DNA of 64,000 bases from Aselliscus stoliczkanus (taxonomy: Eukaryota > Chordata > Mammalia > Chiroptera > Hipposideridae), in NCBI GenBank assembly GCA_033961575.1, contig CM066738.1:99969478-100033477 (forward strand). Direction: 5' to 3'. Numbering within the stretch: position 1 is the stretch's first letter; every line of letters begins with the position of its first letter. The translations under genes and the position numbers were made by a program. Positions 31,459 through 42,349 of this stretch are shown here, in pieces. A model generated the notes under the pieces. It made no database searches. It had not been told where the DNA came from and saw nothing but the letters and a program-made list of their open reading frames with translations.

Positions 31459-34141
31459 TGAAACTGCAAAGTTCACCAGGACATCAAATATATAAAAACT
31501 GAGGGCGAAGCCTTCCTGGCCTTCTGAAACAGAATCACATTTTGCATTTCCATAAAACACGACACCTACCGGGTTGAGGCTATGCACTATGCTTGCGGCA
31601 GGCGATTTCAAGACTCTATCTACCACATCACAAACCAAGTCCTCCAATCGGTTCAGGAGCTCCTCAAAGGTCAGGAAAGGGCACTCTGCTTCCACATGGG
31701 TGTATCTGAAGAAAGAGACACCAGCTCAGACCTGCTCTTCATTTCTACTAAGTTTCCCTCAAGCAAAGATTTTAACATGGGGAAGCCGTCCAGAAAAGGA
31801 AAATTCCAACCTTGCTAACCAGCTCTCCACTCTGCAAATGAGTTTTAGACCAACACTCACCTTTTCCCCATGAAGAGGAAATTTGTGTTTATCCCTCAGC
31901 ACATACACGATCAAGGCAAAATGACCTCTGCTAATTATGGCCTAAAAGGCAAAACTCTTTGCATGATTTCCATTAATTTATTCAACTGCCCTTCATATAT
32001 CCTCTTATAGTAACATTTTTACATCGACATCCTTTGCCTTCATAAAGATTGCTTTTCTAAACACATTTTCTTAAAAAAAATTTTTTTGACTAAAAAGACA
32101 GTTCCATACTCAGCCAGGTGCCTCCGTGTTCTGGATTGTTCTGCCCTGTACGACTGTGCGATACAAAACACATCTCCCAGGGCTGGGATGCAGGTCTCCA
32201 GGTACAATTGAGAGGACTGGGTCAAAAACGCCTCTTCCCCAAAATAGTCCAGCTTGAAGAGTGTAGCACCACCTTCTACTTGTGTTTGCACTAATGTTGG
32301 AGGAGTAACCTGTTCAAATGGAAAGGAGGAGTAAATAAAGGCCTATTGTGAGCACCACTATTGAAATTTAAAAACGGCAAAAGGTATCATGTTAGATGAC
32401 GAATGCACACTTACTTCACAGTACCCCCTATCAAAGAAGTGGTCTCGAAAGCACCTGGTGACCACAGAACGTGCTTTCATGATTTTGGACATATTTTCTC
32501 CTCGGATCATCATGTGTCTGTTGTTGAGCTGGACGTCAACGTCAGACTCTTCATTGATCAAGTTATCAGCTCCTCCAGCAGGGGCCAACCCAATCAGCTC
32601 CCAGAAGTCACAACTCAGCTCATGGCCCCCGGGGGCCTAGGTTTTTCAAAAGGGGGTGGGGAGAAACACAGGGAGGGAGAAGGAAAGAAATATTTTACAG
32701 TGTTAAAGATTTTCATTTATGTCAAAATTTTTGGTAAGTTGATATTTCTAAGAACCTCATCATTATTGGCCCACCCTTCTAAAACAGAGACCCAATAATT
32801 CAATTTTATATTGATATACTTAATATTTCTTTCAGAGTAAACACACACACACACTTTTAAAAAAAATTTTAATAGAAAAGTACAAACCAGAAAATAAACT
32901 ATCATCCCATAGCCTGGAGTAACTAACTACTGCCAATATTTTGGTATCTTTCTAGCCTTGGCTCAATAATTTTAAATAACATAGTACCCACATTGAAAAA
33001 CTCCTTAGATGCAAAGGTTTTAGTCAAAGCTGTTTGTCTTTGGAATACATATAGTAAAAATTCACATTCTCCCTAATAATTCCATTAAAAGCAATTCATT
33101 TTAGAAGCCACATATCATGGACTACACAGTTATTTGGTGCCAAACACTGGACAGCAAATAACATCATGACAATTGCTCCATTTATAATCACATTACTCAC
33201 AAGGAAAATTCAGGGAACTTGAATCAGATCTCATTTTTAATATAGGTTCTTTTACATGATCTGTGGGAGACTCTTATCAATATTTCTAGTCTATTTGGTA
33301 GTCTTTTGAGGCTCCCTCTGGTGGTTAATGTGTCACATTTATTTTCTTTCCCAGCAAACAACCATAGTACTAGTTACTTGAACAATAATTACCACCAAGT
33401 AACTGTTAACTGGTATAGGTTATGTGCCTGTTGGCCGGGGAACAAACATCTCTCTGAATTTCAGTTATACATAACTGTTTTTATAAGAGGCTTTTAAATT
33501 CTGTTCAGAAAATTTCAGATTTAGATTATTGTTCTTTCCTGAAATTTTTTGGGTAGATTATTAAGTGTTTCTACCTAGCTGAAAAATTATTCACACACCC
33601 ACAGCAAAGCAGCTACATTATGGCCCATGAGGATTATTCTGGAATTCTATAAGGTTGGAAATCCCTGAGTTTGTTATATCTTAAGAGCTGTTAGTGTTCA
33701 GATTTCACTAGGAAAGGAAAAGGCATACTAAATTTAGCAAGTGCATGATACTAGTGTATTTATATGCCACATACCCAAAGTACAAATAAAGACATTGAAA
33801 AACAAACAAACAAATAAACACACACACACACACTTAGTCACCCAGTGAGGGGCTCAATCCACTCACCTGCTTGCCCTTTGGGGTGAGACTTAGCATTCCA
33901 TATACTGCAACACTACTCTCAGTAGACAAGACTACTCCATTGTAACACTGACACTATAAAAAGATCAAGTTCAAATTCAGTTATTTGCATTTTACATTAA
34001 TATATTCTAACATCTAGAAAGCAAAGGAGATTATTTACAAACAAGTTATCTGGTCCAAAACTAGTAAAATAAGAAGAGGGCCATCAATTTTTAATATTAA
34101 TAAAGAACAGCTATTTTTATGCAAGATGTATCTATATATAG

Positions 34142-34184
<43 letters not shown>

Positions 34185-37100
34185 CATACTTTACATACAT
34201 ACATTCATACTGTTAAAATAATACGGAGTCTGTCTAAGCTATGATCAATGCTTGGTAAAATCATTAGAAGAAAAGTGACGGGGAATTTTATAATGGAGGG
34301 ATCAGGCTATCAACACCCGACCCCACAATTTATAAAAATATCCAAGTGGACACTATGTGTCTCATGGTGATGCAATTGGAAGAACACAGCTTTGCCCATG
34401 ATAAAATCGTGCCTACCTGCCCCGCCTCCCAAGAACCTGAAGCTGATCAGACCTAACTTCCAGCTCACAGGAAATACAGATAGTACAGGAACAGGTTAAA
34501 TGGCACCTCAGCATGTCCTCAACCAAATCCAGAATGGGAGGAGTTCCACAGAACAAACAACCACGTTTTTCCCAATAAATAAATGTTTTCCATAAGTTGA
34601 AAATATGTATACAGATCCTAAAATTCCCCAAACTAACACTAAAGGAACCTACTGAAAAAAAAATCAAATTTTCAGCCACAAATAAAAAATACTTACCAAA
34701 TCATCTGACAAGACACACTGAAGATACCCAGTGCCATCCCGCAACACCAGAAACATTAAATTCTTTCCTAAAAACGAGAAAGAGAAATTTAGCCAGACTG
34801 TTCTCAAGGCACTTGAAAATGCTTTCTCGTAATCCAATCTCACGTAAAGGCAAGTCCAAGTTTAAACATGGAAGGCTCAAGCTGCCCATGTGGCCCCCTT
34901 CCTCTGACGGGTCCACTGGTAATATCGCCACTCAGTGCTTGTAAAGCATTTTATCTTCTTCATTGTACTTTCAAATGCGATGCGACCCCCATGACCCACA
35001 TGATCACAGGAAAGCAAGACAGTAGCAGTATGAGGTGAGAGATTATATCTTATTAACCACTGAATCCCCTGCAGTGCTTAGCATGGTACCGTGTACTCAG
35101 TGGGGGTGCATAAATATTGTTGTACAGAATCACTTTTCCTTATTTATGTCCCATTTCTTTTCACGAAGGATTTGATAACCACTTCCAATAAAACACATAT
35201 AATAATAAAAAGAGAGAGAGAAAACAAAATATCAGGACCCAGGGAGAAATAGGATGACAATATATTACTTATAAATGTCAACACTGCTGCCAAAAATAAG
35301 TCTCAGATTGGCTCTTCACTTCCTGTAATATGTCCCCTGCTTTTCATTAAATAATTAAATCCAAGTAGACAAATATTTACTGGATACCCCTTGAATGCTC
35401 ATATTTAAATAGCATTTAATAATTTTAAAAGTTGTAATAGTCCTATCAAGAATAAATTTGGGATATAAATCACTATCTCCTTTAAAAAGCTAGCATCCAA
35501 ACACCAAAATATCTCCAAGTAAATGAAGTTCTTCTTCATCTAGGACAAGGGATATTTAAAAAAAAAAAAAATAGAACAGGAAGCTGAGCCATTTACCTTG
35601 TCTACGCAGCCTGTGGACCCAGCCAAACACCTTTACTCTTTGTCCTCTGTATCCTTCTAATGCGTGAATTTTAACCTGTCAAATAAAAATAAATAACATT
35701 TGACCAACCATGTCATTTATCACAGATCAACTTTTTCACTGATATTAGATGGATGGCAGTGAAGTGTTAAAAACTGACAAATGGTGCAAAACTGCAGATA
35801 GGTATGCTACTGCAGGTCAGAACCAAAAAATTTTCATCATACTGGAGTGGTTAAAAAAATAATCCAGGGGCCGGCCGAGTGGCGCATTGGTTGAGCGCTG
35901 GTCTTGGGATGCCAGCGGCCCCGGTTCGGATCCCACGTGAGGGCCAGTGACACTGCCCTCTACAGCTAACAGCGGCTCCACCTGGAGCTGGGCTGTGCGA
36001 GCCCCGGTGATGGTGTGGGCTGCAGCCCCTGCTGCAGTGGGCTGCCGTGGGCTGCAGTGAGTGGCCCGCAGCCAGCGTGAACGGCTGGCAGCCAAGCGTG
36101 AGCTGCCAATAGCCGTGGTGAGCGACATCCAGAGGCCAGCGACCGATCTGCCTCATCCGGGAGGAGCGCAATGACGATACCAACAGTGAAGCAACATCCT
36201 CCGCAACTAAAAAACTGAGGAACAAGAAGATGGGCAATTTGTCTGTTCCCCTTCCCCGATTCCCCAACGCTGTTCCCCTCCACCAATTCCCCAATAAAAT
36301 CTTAAAAAAAAAAAAAAATCCAGGTCTTCTTTCTCTCTTAGTGCAAAACCGACAATGAGAAACTATCAGAATTCCAGATGTCACTATAACAGGGAATAAA
36401 TGAATTCACAATAGCAACAGCCCGAGTCCACGCAGAGCGGGACCCCCCTGTCACAGTTCCTCCTGACACCCTGGGAGGTGGAAGTTAAGAAAGGCCAGTT
36501 AGCTTTTTGCTTGGAGGATAAAGGAGACAGCAGGTGAGTAGAGGAAGGGGGTGGTGAGTACAGCCAAGATAACAGCTTCCTCACTAATGAAAACAGGAAA
36601 CATGACAATTCACCAGCAATAAAAGCTATCTGAGCTCTAAGCATGCCCACTCACAGTCTTGCATTCTGTTCTAGAAAGAACAGAAGGAATCCAATTTTAT
36701 AAAATCACAAGACTTTTTATGTTAAATAATCATGAAAATCGTGGGTTTCCACCTCTTCATCTTATAGTGAGGAAATGGGTACTTCAGGAGCATCCAATCG
36801 CTTGACCAACACCATACAGCACAGCCAGGCTGGATCCCAGGTCTGCAGTTTTTTTAGGACAGAATCCGTTCCACACACAATTACTAAATTTTATAATAAA
36901 ATAAATAAACCCCAAAAGAACTACCAGCCTCAAAACTCTGAAACGTTATTTCCCTTGTTCCCGTCTAAAAGGAAAGAAATGACAGACAATGCAAAGAAAC
37001 CAACCACACGGCAGGGCTCCCAGACACAGAAACAATGGACATCTGTCCTTGCAAATCCACAATATTTGCAACACGTCATGCTTACACATTTTGGCTCTGG

Positions 37101-40100
37101 AAGACTTGGATCATTTTTAATGGTAATCTTCTTTGCCTCTTCCAGGTTCTTTTCTCTTCTCACATTGTCTTCTGCCTAATTTTAATGATAAAGAAATTTG
37201 TTAACATGGTTTCCATGTTGTAACTTTCATAGACTTTTTTGTTTTGTTTTGTTTTTTGAGGGCAGTGTCACTGGCCCTCATATGTGGGACCCGAACTGGG
37301 GCCATTGACTTCCCAAGCCAGCACTTAACCACCGCGCCACTCAGCCGGCCCCCCAGTGTTTTAACTTTTAAAATGTTCACAGGGGCAAATTCATTGCTCA
37401 CCTCTTTCTTTTCCCGAGATTCACTCTTCATTTGTTCCCTATGCCACATCTTTTTAATGTTCTTCATCTGTGATTTAGAAATAATGTCCCATCTCTGGAG
37501 AGAAAAACAGATATTTAATTTTTTAAAGATCTCTATGTTCTGACAAAAGTTTATTCAGAAAATTTAATTCTGTAAAGTTTTTGGTTCACCCTACCTCATT
37601 TTCTTTTTGTGAATCAACGTAAATGGTAGGAAACGGTTCTTTTCCTACTGTCATCAAAGCCTTGGGAGAGGAGGGAGGGAAACAAAATTTCTTTAACATT
37701 CTAAATATTTGAAATCAAAATAGCACTTTAATTACCAGGCAATGTCAACTATCTAGGACACAATCAAAGCCACAAAGAGAGAATAAAGACCCAACAGGCA
37801 AAAGTCAAAGTTGACATTAGAATGGCTGGTTGAAACACTAAGAATATTCTGTTTAAGGTAGAAGCCCACAGGTCCTTTCCCAACAATTCTAGCAAGTTCA
37901 GCTACACAGTATCCAGTTGCACAGTACAGGTGGACAAGAAGGAACCAATTCCAAGTGGCCATAGGGACCAGGGGAAGGTACACTGACAACAACAGCGAAA
38001 AGCTAAGAGTAACTGCAGATGACATCTAAATGCTTAATCCTAGCTAAGAAACAGGGACGTCATTTCTGAACATCTTTCACCAAAATAATGGTTCAGTACA
38101 CAAGACTAAGGTTCATTTAATTTGAAAAATTACTGTTTATAGAATACTTTTTTTTTTTTCACTAATACTGGGACACATTATTCAGGTATTGCTGTCATTT
38201 AATATTTTAGTTTGTGTTTTTTTTTAAAAAAATAGACAGTTCAAAGTACATAAAAGATAGATGTTTTATTAACTGTTTCAAATATTCCTTTAAATTTTCT
38301 CCCAAGTTATTAAGTTAACCAAGGGATGTAAGGAATTACTCTCTCCAGTCTCAAGACCTGAACCTTACAAAAAGGACCTTTTTTAAAGGTCTAGTTTCCG
38401 GGCCGGCCGAGTGGCGCATCGGTTAAGAACTGGCTTGGGACTCCAGCAGCCCCGGTTCGGATCCCACATATGAGGGCCAGTAACACTGCCCTCTACAGCT
38501 AGGATAGTGAACAACAGCTCCACCTGGAGCAGGGCTGTGCGAGCCCCGGCGACGGTGTAGGCTGCAGCCCCTGCTGCAATGGGCTGCCGTAGGCTACAGC
38601 GCGTGGCCGGCAGCCAGCGTGAGCTGCCAATAGCTGCAGTGAGCGACCATCCAGAAGCCGGCGACCGACCTGCCTCACCCAGGAAGAGTGCAATGACGAT
38701 ACCAACATGGGCCAGTGAAGCAACGTCCTCCACAACTAGACTGAAGAGCAAAAGGACAGCAACTTGTCTGTTCCCTTTCCCCAATTCCCCAATGCTGTTC
38801 CCCTCCCCCAATTCCCCAATAAAATCTTTAAAAAATAATAATAATAAAAATAAATAAAGGTCTAGTTTCCAAACCCGAAAAATACTTTTCATCTTGTTTT
38901 AATAGTTCCAATTCAATGATTAGTACAGAGGAGGAAGGAACCTGGATCTTTTCAAAACAGCCAAGAGAGTTAATCTTTTTAACAATTAGAATTTGTAGAG
39001 ATCTTTCCAAATTATTAGGAACTCATTTAATACCTGATACTCTCTACTGATCCCTCCCTGTATATCAATGAAATTGAAGGAGCCAAACTGTAATTCCCCA
39101 AATCAGAATGGCACACTTTTGCTAATACCAACATTCTGCAAACATTCACCTAAACAGTGTTGTCAGTTTGGGAAGCCCAAGTCACCCCAACAACTCAAAA
39201 ATGAAAGATTTCCCTCTAAGAGTTAAAAAGTTAGACCTGTGTATGACACACCAAAGCATAGCCACAGAGTACGACCTAAAAGAGGAGGGAATGCTCCCAA
39301 GACAGGAACACTTGATAGTAATCTAAATAAGTACTCTTCTCATCTGTAGTTGGCTTTCCATATAAGTCTGCATGGAGAATAAATACGCTAAGCTCGCTGG
39401 AGGAGTCTAGGCCCTGAGAAATAATAGCACATTCATAAATTACATCTGGGGCTGGCCGACTGGCTCGTTGGTTAAGAGTTGGCTTGGGACACCAGCTCTG
39501 AGCAGCAGAGCCGCTGGTTTAGATCCCACATGGGGGCCAGTGACACTGCGCCCTCTACAGCTAAGATGGTGACCAACAGCTTGATCTGGACCTGGGCAGC
39601 CATGAGTCCCTGGTGTTGACGTAGGCTGCAGAGGGGCTGCAGTGAGCTACCGTGGGTGGCCACACAGCCAGCATGAGCGGCCGGCAGCCAATATGGGCTG
39701 CCGTGAGGGGTGGTGAGCACCAATTAATGGTCAGCAACCGACCTGCCTCAGTTGGGAAGAACGCACTAATCAAAATACCAACATGGGCCAGTGTAGCGAC
39801 ATCCTCCACAACTAGCTTGAAGAACAAAAGGACAGCAACTTGTCTGTTCCCCTTCCCCGATTCCCCAATGCTGTTTCCTCCCCCAATTCCCCAATCAAAT
39901 CTTTTTTAAAAAATAAAATAAAATAAACAAATAAATTAGCATCTGGCTTCAAGGTCCAGACTAATGAGTTACTGAGCATCTGTTCTGAGAAATGGGCCCA
40001 TTCTTGATATGCTGGTATAAATTAGGCCTTTTCAGCCTCAGGGTTCAGGGTCACATCGGGATTTCAGCGGTAAATTCACTAAGAGGCCTCAGGAGTCAGT

Positions 40101-41861
40101 TTGAAAGAAACTTGGGTATGAAGCTCACTGTGAGTGCGGGGAGCTGTCTATTTCTACAAGAATTGCAATGCTACCCGAAAAGGAAAAAAAAAGACACTTT
40201 TTAAAAATGTTCAATTAAGTTTAGACTTAGATCATCTAATACTCTTAAAGCTACATAACTGCACACAAGCCTTACATTCCAACTTTTCTGAAAATTCTCT
40301 CCGAAACCTAATGTTGGGAATAAAATTATTAACTAGTCACATAAACACTGACATAAATCATGAGTAAACGCAAAGTCATCTGTGCATGAGAAGAGACACT
40401 ACCTTTAGACCTGTTTTAAAAGGTTTGTCCTTGGTTCCATCACCCGTGGCATCATTTCCCTCTCGATCTGAGACATACAGCTCTGCTGTTTTAAAAAATG
40501 AGAATATGTTACTCATTTGGACAATAATTATCAGTCACCTCGTACTGTTAACTACTTTATCCATACTTTTATCTTTGTAAAGTGTACATGCCATCTGATT
40601 AGTAAAAATTACCACGGTCCACAAGAAATTATATCATAATTACGTCCCCATGCCCTATTTCAATGACATCCATAGCATAAAAACATATCACAAATTTAGC
40701 TTTTGAAAATGGAACTTTGATCACTTTGTGAGACTGCTTCCATCTACTTGAGTCTCCAGTTGTAAAGAAGAACTTTGAAGTTAGTCAGACTTGGGATGTT
40801 GTATCTTTATTAAAAGCCAGGGTGACCCTGGAAAATGTATTGAACCTCTTTGCGCTTATTTCTTGGTCTAAAAAAAATGAGGGAAACGATATCCATCTTG
40901 CAGGGCTGCAGTGAGGATGAAATAAAATGACACATACAGGAAAGCTGCAGGTTCCTTTGAGACAGTCATTCCACATGCATTAGAGGAACTGTAAAAATCT
41001 GCCACAGAAGGAACGATGATCCATAGTCAGAAAAGTTACTGCAGCTTAAACCGGAAACCCTTCTTGTTCAGGACTGTCATAGCCACAGTTTGCAAAAGTG
41101 CAGCTATTGATTCATGCCATGTAGTGTCAATTAGATGTACATTCCTGAGGTCTTTTATCTGTTGTAGCTTTGTCTTTTTTCTTTTTCTTTTCATTGCATC
41201 AGGTATAGTGCCCTGTACATTGTGGGAGTGGTACCAGGAATAAAAAATTAAGGAATTTTTAACTTTTCAAAAAAAAAAAAAAAAAGACACATACACATCA
41301 TACATTCCAGTGCCAGGGGCGCACGGATGTCAAATTAACACCAGTTCCCTCTGATCGCCAAAGGGCACCGAAGCTCTAAGGTGACCCAAATTACAGAAGG
41401 CCTCACAGCTAAGGCTAAACAGTGACATCCATACAGGTCTCCTTTTTCCTTTCTCTGTGCGCCCTAAGGTGTCCCTGGAGATCTCAATGTAAATGGGGAT
41501 GTGTGAAAGAGAATCAGAATTCTAAAGTCCTTTGCTGACGATCACTTTGAAGAATCCTATGACACATCTGGGACTCCCCTGACGCTTGGCAGTGCCCAAG
41601 TGGCTGACGGATCACGGGATTTCTCGCAGTCAGGCAGGGCCAGCAGCGCCGCCACCCCAGCCCGGGGGCACCCAGGGCTCGTGGGAAGCGAGTCCGGGCC
41701 CGGCGGGGGCCAGGCCCCGACCGCCCTCCTTCCAATCATTCACATCCACAGAGTGGTGGCGGGGCCACGCTGCGCCAGGCCATCAGTGAGGGTTCAGTCA
41801 TCGGCCGGAACCAGGTTGCTGTCCCAGCGGGGGCCCCCGAGCCTCACTCACCGAGCACCAT
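27498..41861 (-). CDS. NARS1: NARS1, cytoplasmic asparaginyl-tRNA synthetase (complete, 15 coding exons)
   Basis: NARS1 is the cytosolic class IIb synthetase that attaches asparagine to tRNA-Asn. The fifteen exons (10, 83, 66, 93, 90, 79, 71, 87, 222, 200, 136, 114, 132, 132 and 132 nt) total 1647 nt and give 548 residues plus stop, the human length. Domains in order: N-terminal extension (about 1-77), Lys-rich linker, OB-fold anticodon-binding domain (about 115-215), then the catalytic core with motif 1 around 262-285, motif 2 [20 protein letters not shown] around 321-340, and motif 3 [14 protein letters not shown] near 514-527. All splice sites are GT/AG. The promoter is a CpG island with an ATF4-type element. 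Introns hold three long antisense SINEs and one short sense one. The gene looks intact. Confidence 0.98.
28021..28063. repeat. (TA)n microsatellite
   Basis: About 21 perfect TA units in NARS1 intron 14, about 160 nt downstream of the exon 14 donor. Confidence 0.98.
28225..28356 (-). CDS. NARS1: NARS1 exon 14
   Basis: 132 nt, donor GTGAAC. Encodes [20 protein letters not shown] and [20 protein letters not shown] then YTDQ. The [10 protein letters not shown] stretch contributes to the amino-acid pocket in class IIb enzymes. Confidence 0.97.
28669..28800 (-). CDS. NARS1: NARS1 exon 13
   Basis: 132 nt, acceptor AACCTCAG and an unusual donor TCT|GTCAGT. Encodes [20 protein letters not shown] and [20 protein letters not shown] then LTES. 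Confidence 0.95.
29690..29940. repeat. MIR-like fragment
   Basis: CAGGGTCACTGGCCTTCAGC and CTCGTGTTCTTTCTACTCAA are degraded MIR landmarks. NARS1 intron 12. Confidence 0.55.
30761..30874 (-). CDS. NARS1: NARS1 exon 12
   Basis: 114 nt, donor GTATGT. Encodes [20 protein letters not shown] and [18 protein letters not shown], a catalytic-domain insertion region. Confidence 0.97.
31105..31375 (+). repeat. L1 3'-end fragment
   Basis: GATGGATGTTAACTATGCTT, TGACCATTTCGCAAATATAC and TACACCGAAAGTAATATAAT match the usual L1 3' end. It runs directly into a TA/GA microsatellite. NARS1 intron 11. Confidence 0.75.
31376..31456. repeat. (TA)n(GA)n compound microsatellite
   Basis: About 17 TA units followed by about 22 GA units, at the end of the L1 fragment and 113 nt from NARS1 exon 11. 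Confidence 0.98.
31570..31705 (-). CDS. NARS1: NARS1 exon 11
   Basis: 136 nt, acceptor TTTCTTCAG and donor GTAGGT. Starts [20 protein letters not shown] and ends [13 protein letters not shown] microsatellite lies about 110 nt downstream of its donor. Confidence 0.97.
32110..32309 (-). CDS. NARS1: NARS1 exon 10
   Basis: 200 nt, acceptor TTGAACAG and donor GTATGG. Encodes [20 protein letters not shown] onward, including [20 protein letters not shown] and [13 protein letters not shown], the main part of motif 2 that binds ATP and the adenylate. Confidence 0.97.
32415..32636 (-). CDS. NARS1: NARS1 exon 9
   Basis: 222 nt, donor GTAAGT. Runs from [20 protein letters not shown] through [20 protein letters not shown] to [12 protein letters not shown], entering motif 1. 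Human has Tyr-Tyr-Glu at the end where this copy has Tyr-Cys-Glu. Confidence 0.97.
33867..33953 (-). CDS. NARS1: NARS1 exon 8
   Basis: 87 nt, acceptor CTTTTTATAG and donor GTGAGT. Encodes [20 protein letters not shown] and LSLTPKGKQ, the end of the OB-fold. Confidence 0.97.
34139..34175. repeat. (TA)n microsatellite
   Basis: A run of TA units in NARS1 intron 7, between TATATAGATGTG and TAAATAAAAA. Confidence 0.95.
34697..34767 (-). CDS. NARS1: NARS1 exon 7
   Basis: 71 nt, donor GTAAGT. Encodes [20 protein letters not shown] and SDDL, continuing the OB-fold. Confidence 0.97.
35597..35675 (-). CDS. NARS1: NARS1 exon 6
   Basis: 79 nt, acceptor TTTGACAG and donor GTAAAT. Encodes [20 protein letters not shown] and HRLRRQ, the first strands of the anticodon-binding OB-fold. 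Confidence 0.97.
35868..36317 (+). repeat. Long composite tRNA SINE (T+), NARS1 intron 5
   Basis: Full-length copy, tail AATAAAATCTTA. An AATCCAGG duplication flanks it. Antisense to NARS1, about 190 nt upstream of the exon 6 acceptor. Confidence 0.9.
37086..37175 (-). CDS. NARS1: NARS1 exon 5
   Basis: 90 nt, donor GTAAGC. Encodes [20 protein letters not shown] and [10 protein letters not shown], the end of the charged linker before the OB-fold. Confidence 0.97.
37236..37352 (-). repeat. Short head-only tRNA SINE, sense to NARS1
   Basis: A T-rich start, then GAGGGCAGTGTCACTGGCCC through GCCACTCAGCCGGCC. T- short form with no AATAAA, in NARS1 intron 4 between exons 5 and 4. Confidence 0.9.
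37402..37494 (-). CDS. NARS1: NARS1 exon 4
   Basis: 93 nt, acceptor TTTCTCTCCAG and donor GTGAGC. Encodes [20 protein letters not shown] and [11 protein letters not shown], a Lys-rich linker. A short sense-strand SINE (37236-37352) sits only 50 nt downstream of its donor. Confidence 0.97.
37595..37660 (-). CDS. NARS1: NARS1 exon 3
   Basis: 66 nt, phase 0 at both ends, donor GTAGGG. Encodes [20 protein letters not shown] then NE, part of the N-terminal domain. Confidence 0.97.
38400..38856 (+). repeat. Long composite tRNA SINE (T+), NARS1 intron 2
   Basis: Full-length copy with a perfect 15-bp target duplication AAAGGTCTAGTTTCC. Tail AATAAAATCTTTA, then an AAT-rich run. Antisense to NARS1. 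Confidence 0.93.
39448..39935 (+). repeat. Diverged older long SINE, NARS1 intron 2
   Basis: Same layout, but the head reads GGCTGGCCGACTGGCTCGTT and retains CTCTGAGCAGCAGAGCCGCT, as in Rhin-1-like heads. The tail hexamer is AATCAA rather than AATAAA. Imperfect flanking duplication around CATCTGG. Confidence 0.85.
40403..40485 (-). CDS. NARS1: NARS1 exon 2
   Basis: 83 nt between an AAAACAG acceptor and GTAGTG donor. Encodes [20 protein letters not shown] and KPFKTGLK, the start of the eukaryote-specific N-terminal domain. Confidence 0.97.
40790..40960. repeat. MIR fragment
   Basis: CAGGGTGACCCTGGAAAATG and GGGCTGCAGTGAGGATGAAA are MIR core motifs. NARS1 intron 1. Confidence 0.65.
41852..41861 (-). 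CDS. NARS1: NARS1 exon 1 (coding part)
   Basis: Only ten coding bases, ATGGTGCTCG, precede donor GTGAGT. The ATG has G at -3 and G at +4. An in-frame ATG eleven codons upstream (41894-41892) is a possible alternative start. Confidence 0.93.
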
Positions 41862-42110
41862 CCCCGCGGTCGCCCTGGTCACCTCCAAGGACATAGTCTC
41901 CCAACACGCCCCCGCCTTGTCACCGCAACGTGCACCGGTGGCTTCCTCGACTCCGACGTTGCATCATAAAACGTCGCGCATCAGCAGCCCCAGTGAGTCA
42001 CCCCGGCGTCGCGGCGCTATTGGTTACGGTGGGTTAGGGAAGTTGGGCGTGTGTTGCTGCAGCCGCCATCTTAGGTCAGGGCAGACACAACTTCCGGTTC
42101 GGCTCCACAG
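41862..42110 (-). promoter_or_regulatory. NARS1: NARS1 promoter and 5' untranslated region
   Basis: CpG-rich. Minus-strand elements upstream of the ATG are TGATGCAAC at 41966-41958, matching the ATF4-C/EBP composite consensus, and a CCAAT box at 42023-42019. Further up are AAGATGGCGGC (YY1 type) at 42072-42062 and an ETS core on the plus strand at 42090-42097. Several tRNA synthetase genes are known ATF4 targets, which fits amino-acid-starvation control. The TSS is not defined by sequence alone. Confidence 0.7.
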
Positions 42111-42349
42111 GTCCGTGTAGCTCCGGCTCCCGGGGCCGCCAGTGACTGATCTCGGGGCCTTGGTGCAGGTGGCTCTCTGCTCCCTTCCGTGCCCACCCCC
42201 CTACTTTCCCTGCTGAATCGTTAACAATTCTGCTCCCAGCTGTAGATTCCAGGGCCGTCTTTGAAACCAGACCTAGGGCCATCTTTGAAACCAGATCAAG
42301 GATGTCTTTCCATATCCCCAGATGTTGCAATGTGTATGCAATTAGTCAC

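Larger units (their letters stand above)
41590..42140. other. CpG island at NARS1 exon 1
   Basis: High GC and frequent CpG span exon 1, the start of intron 1 and the upstream region. The YY1 and ETS elements at the far side could also drive a divergent plus-strand transcript, but no coding frame with recognisable similarity was found there. Confidence 0.85.

Noticed and set aside
31324..31700. Extended open frame joining NARS1 exon 11 to intron sequence and a Ser/Tyr-Ile repeat tail
   Set aside because: The donor GTAGGT at 31569 ends the exon; the tail is intron plus the TA/GA microsatellite.
35851..36384. Long minus-strand open frame (about 177 codons)
   Set aside because: It is the antisense reading of a long SINE; similar frames recur at 8760-9363, 12424-12808, 38383-38892 and 49865-50354 wherever that SINE lies.
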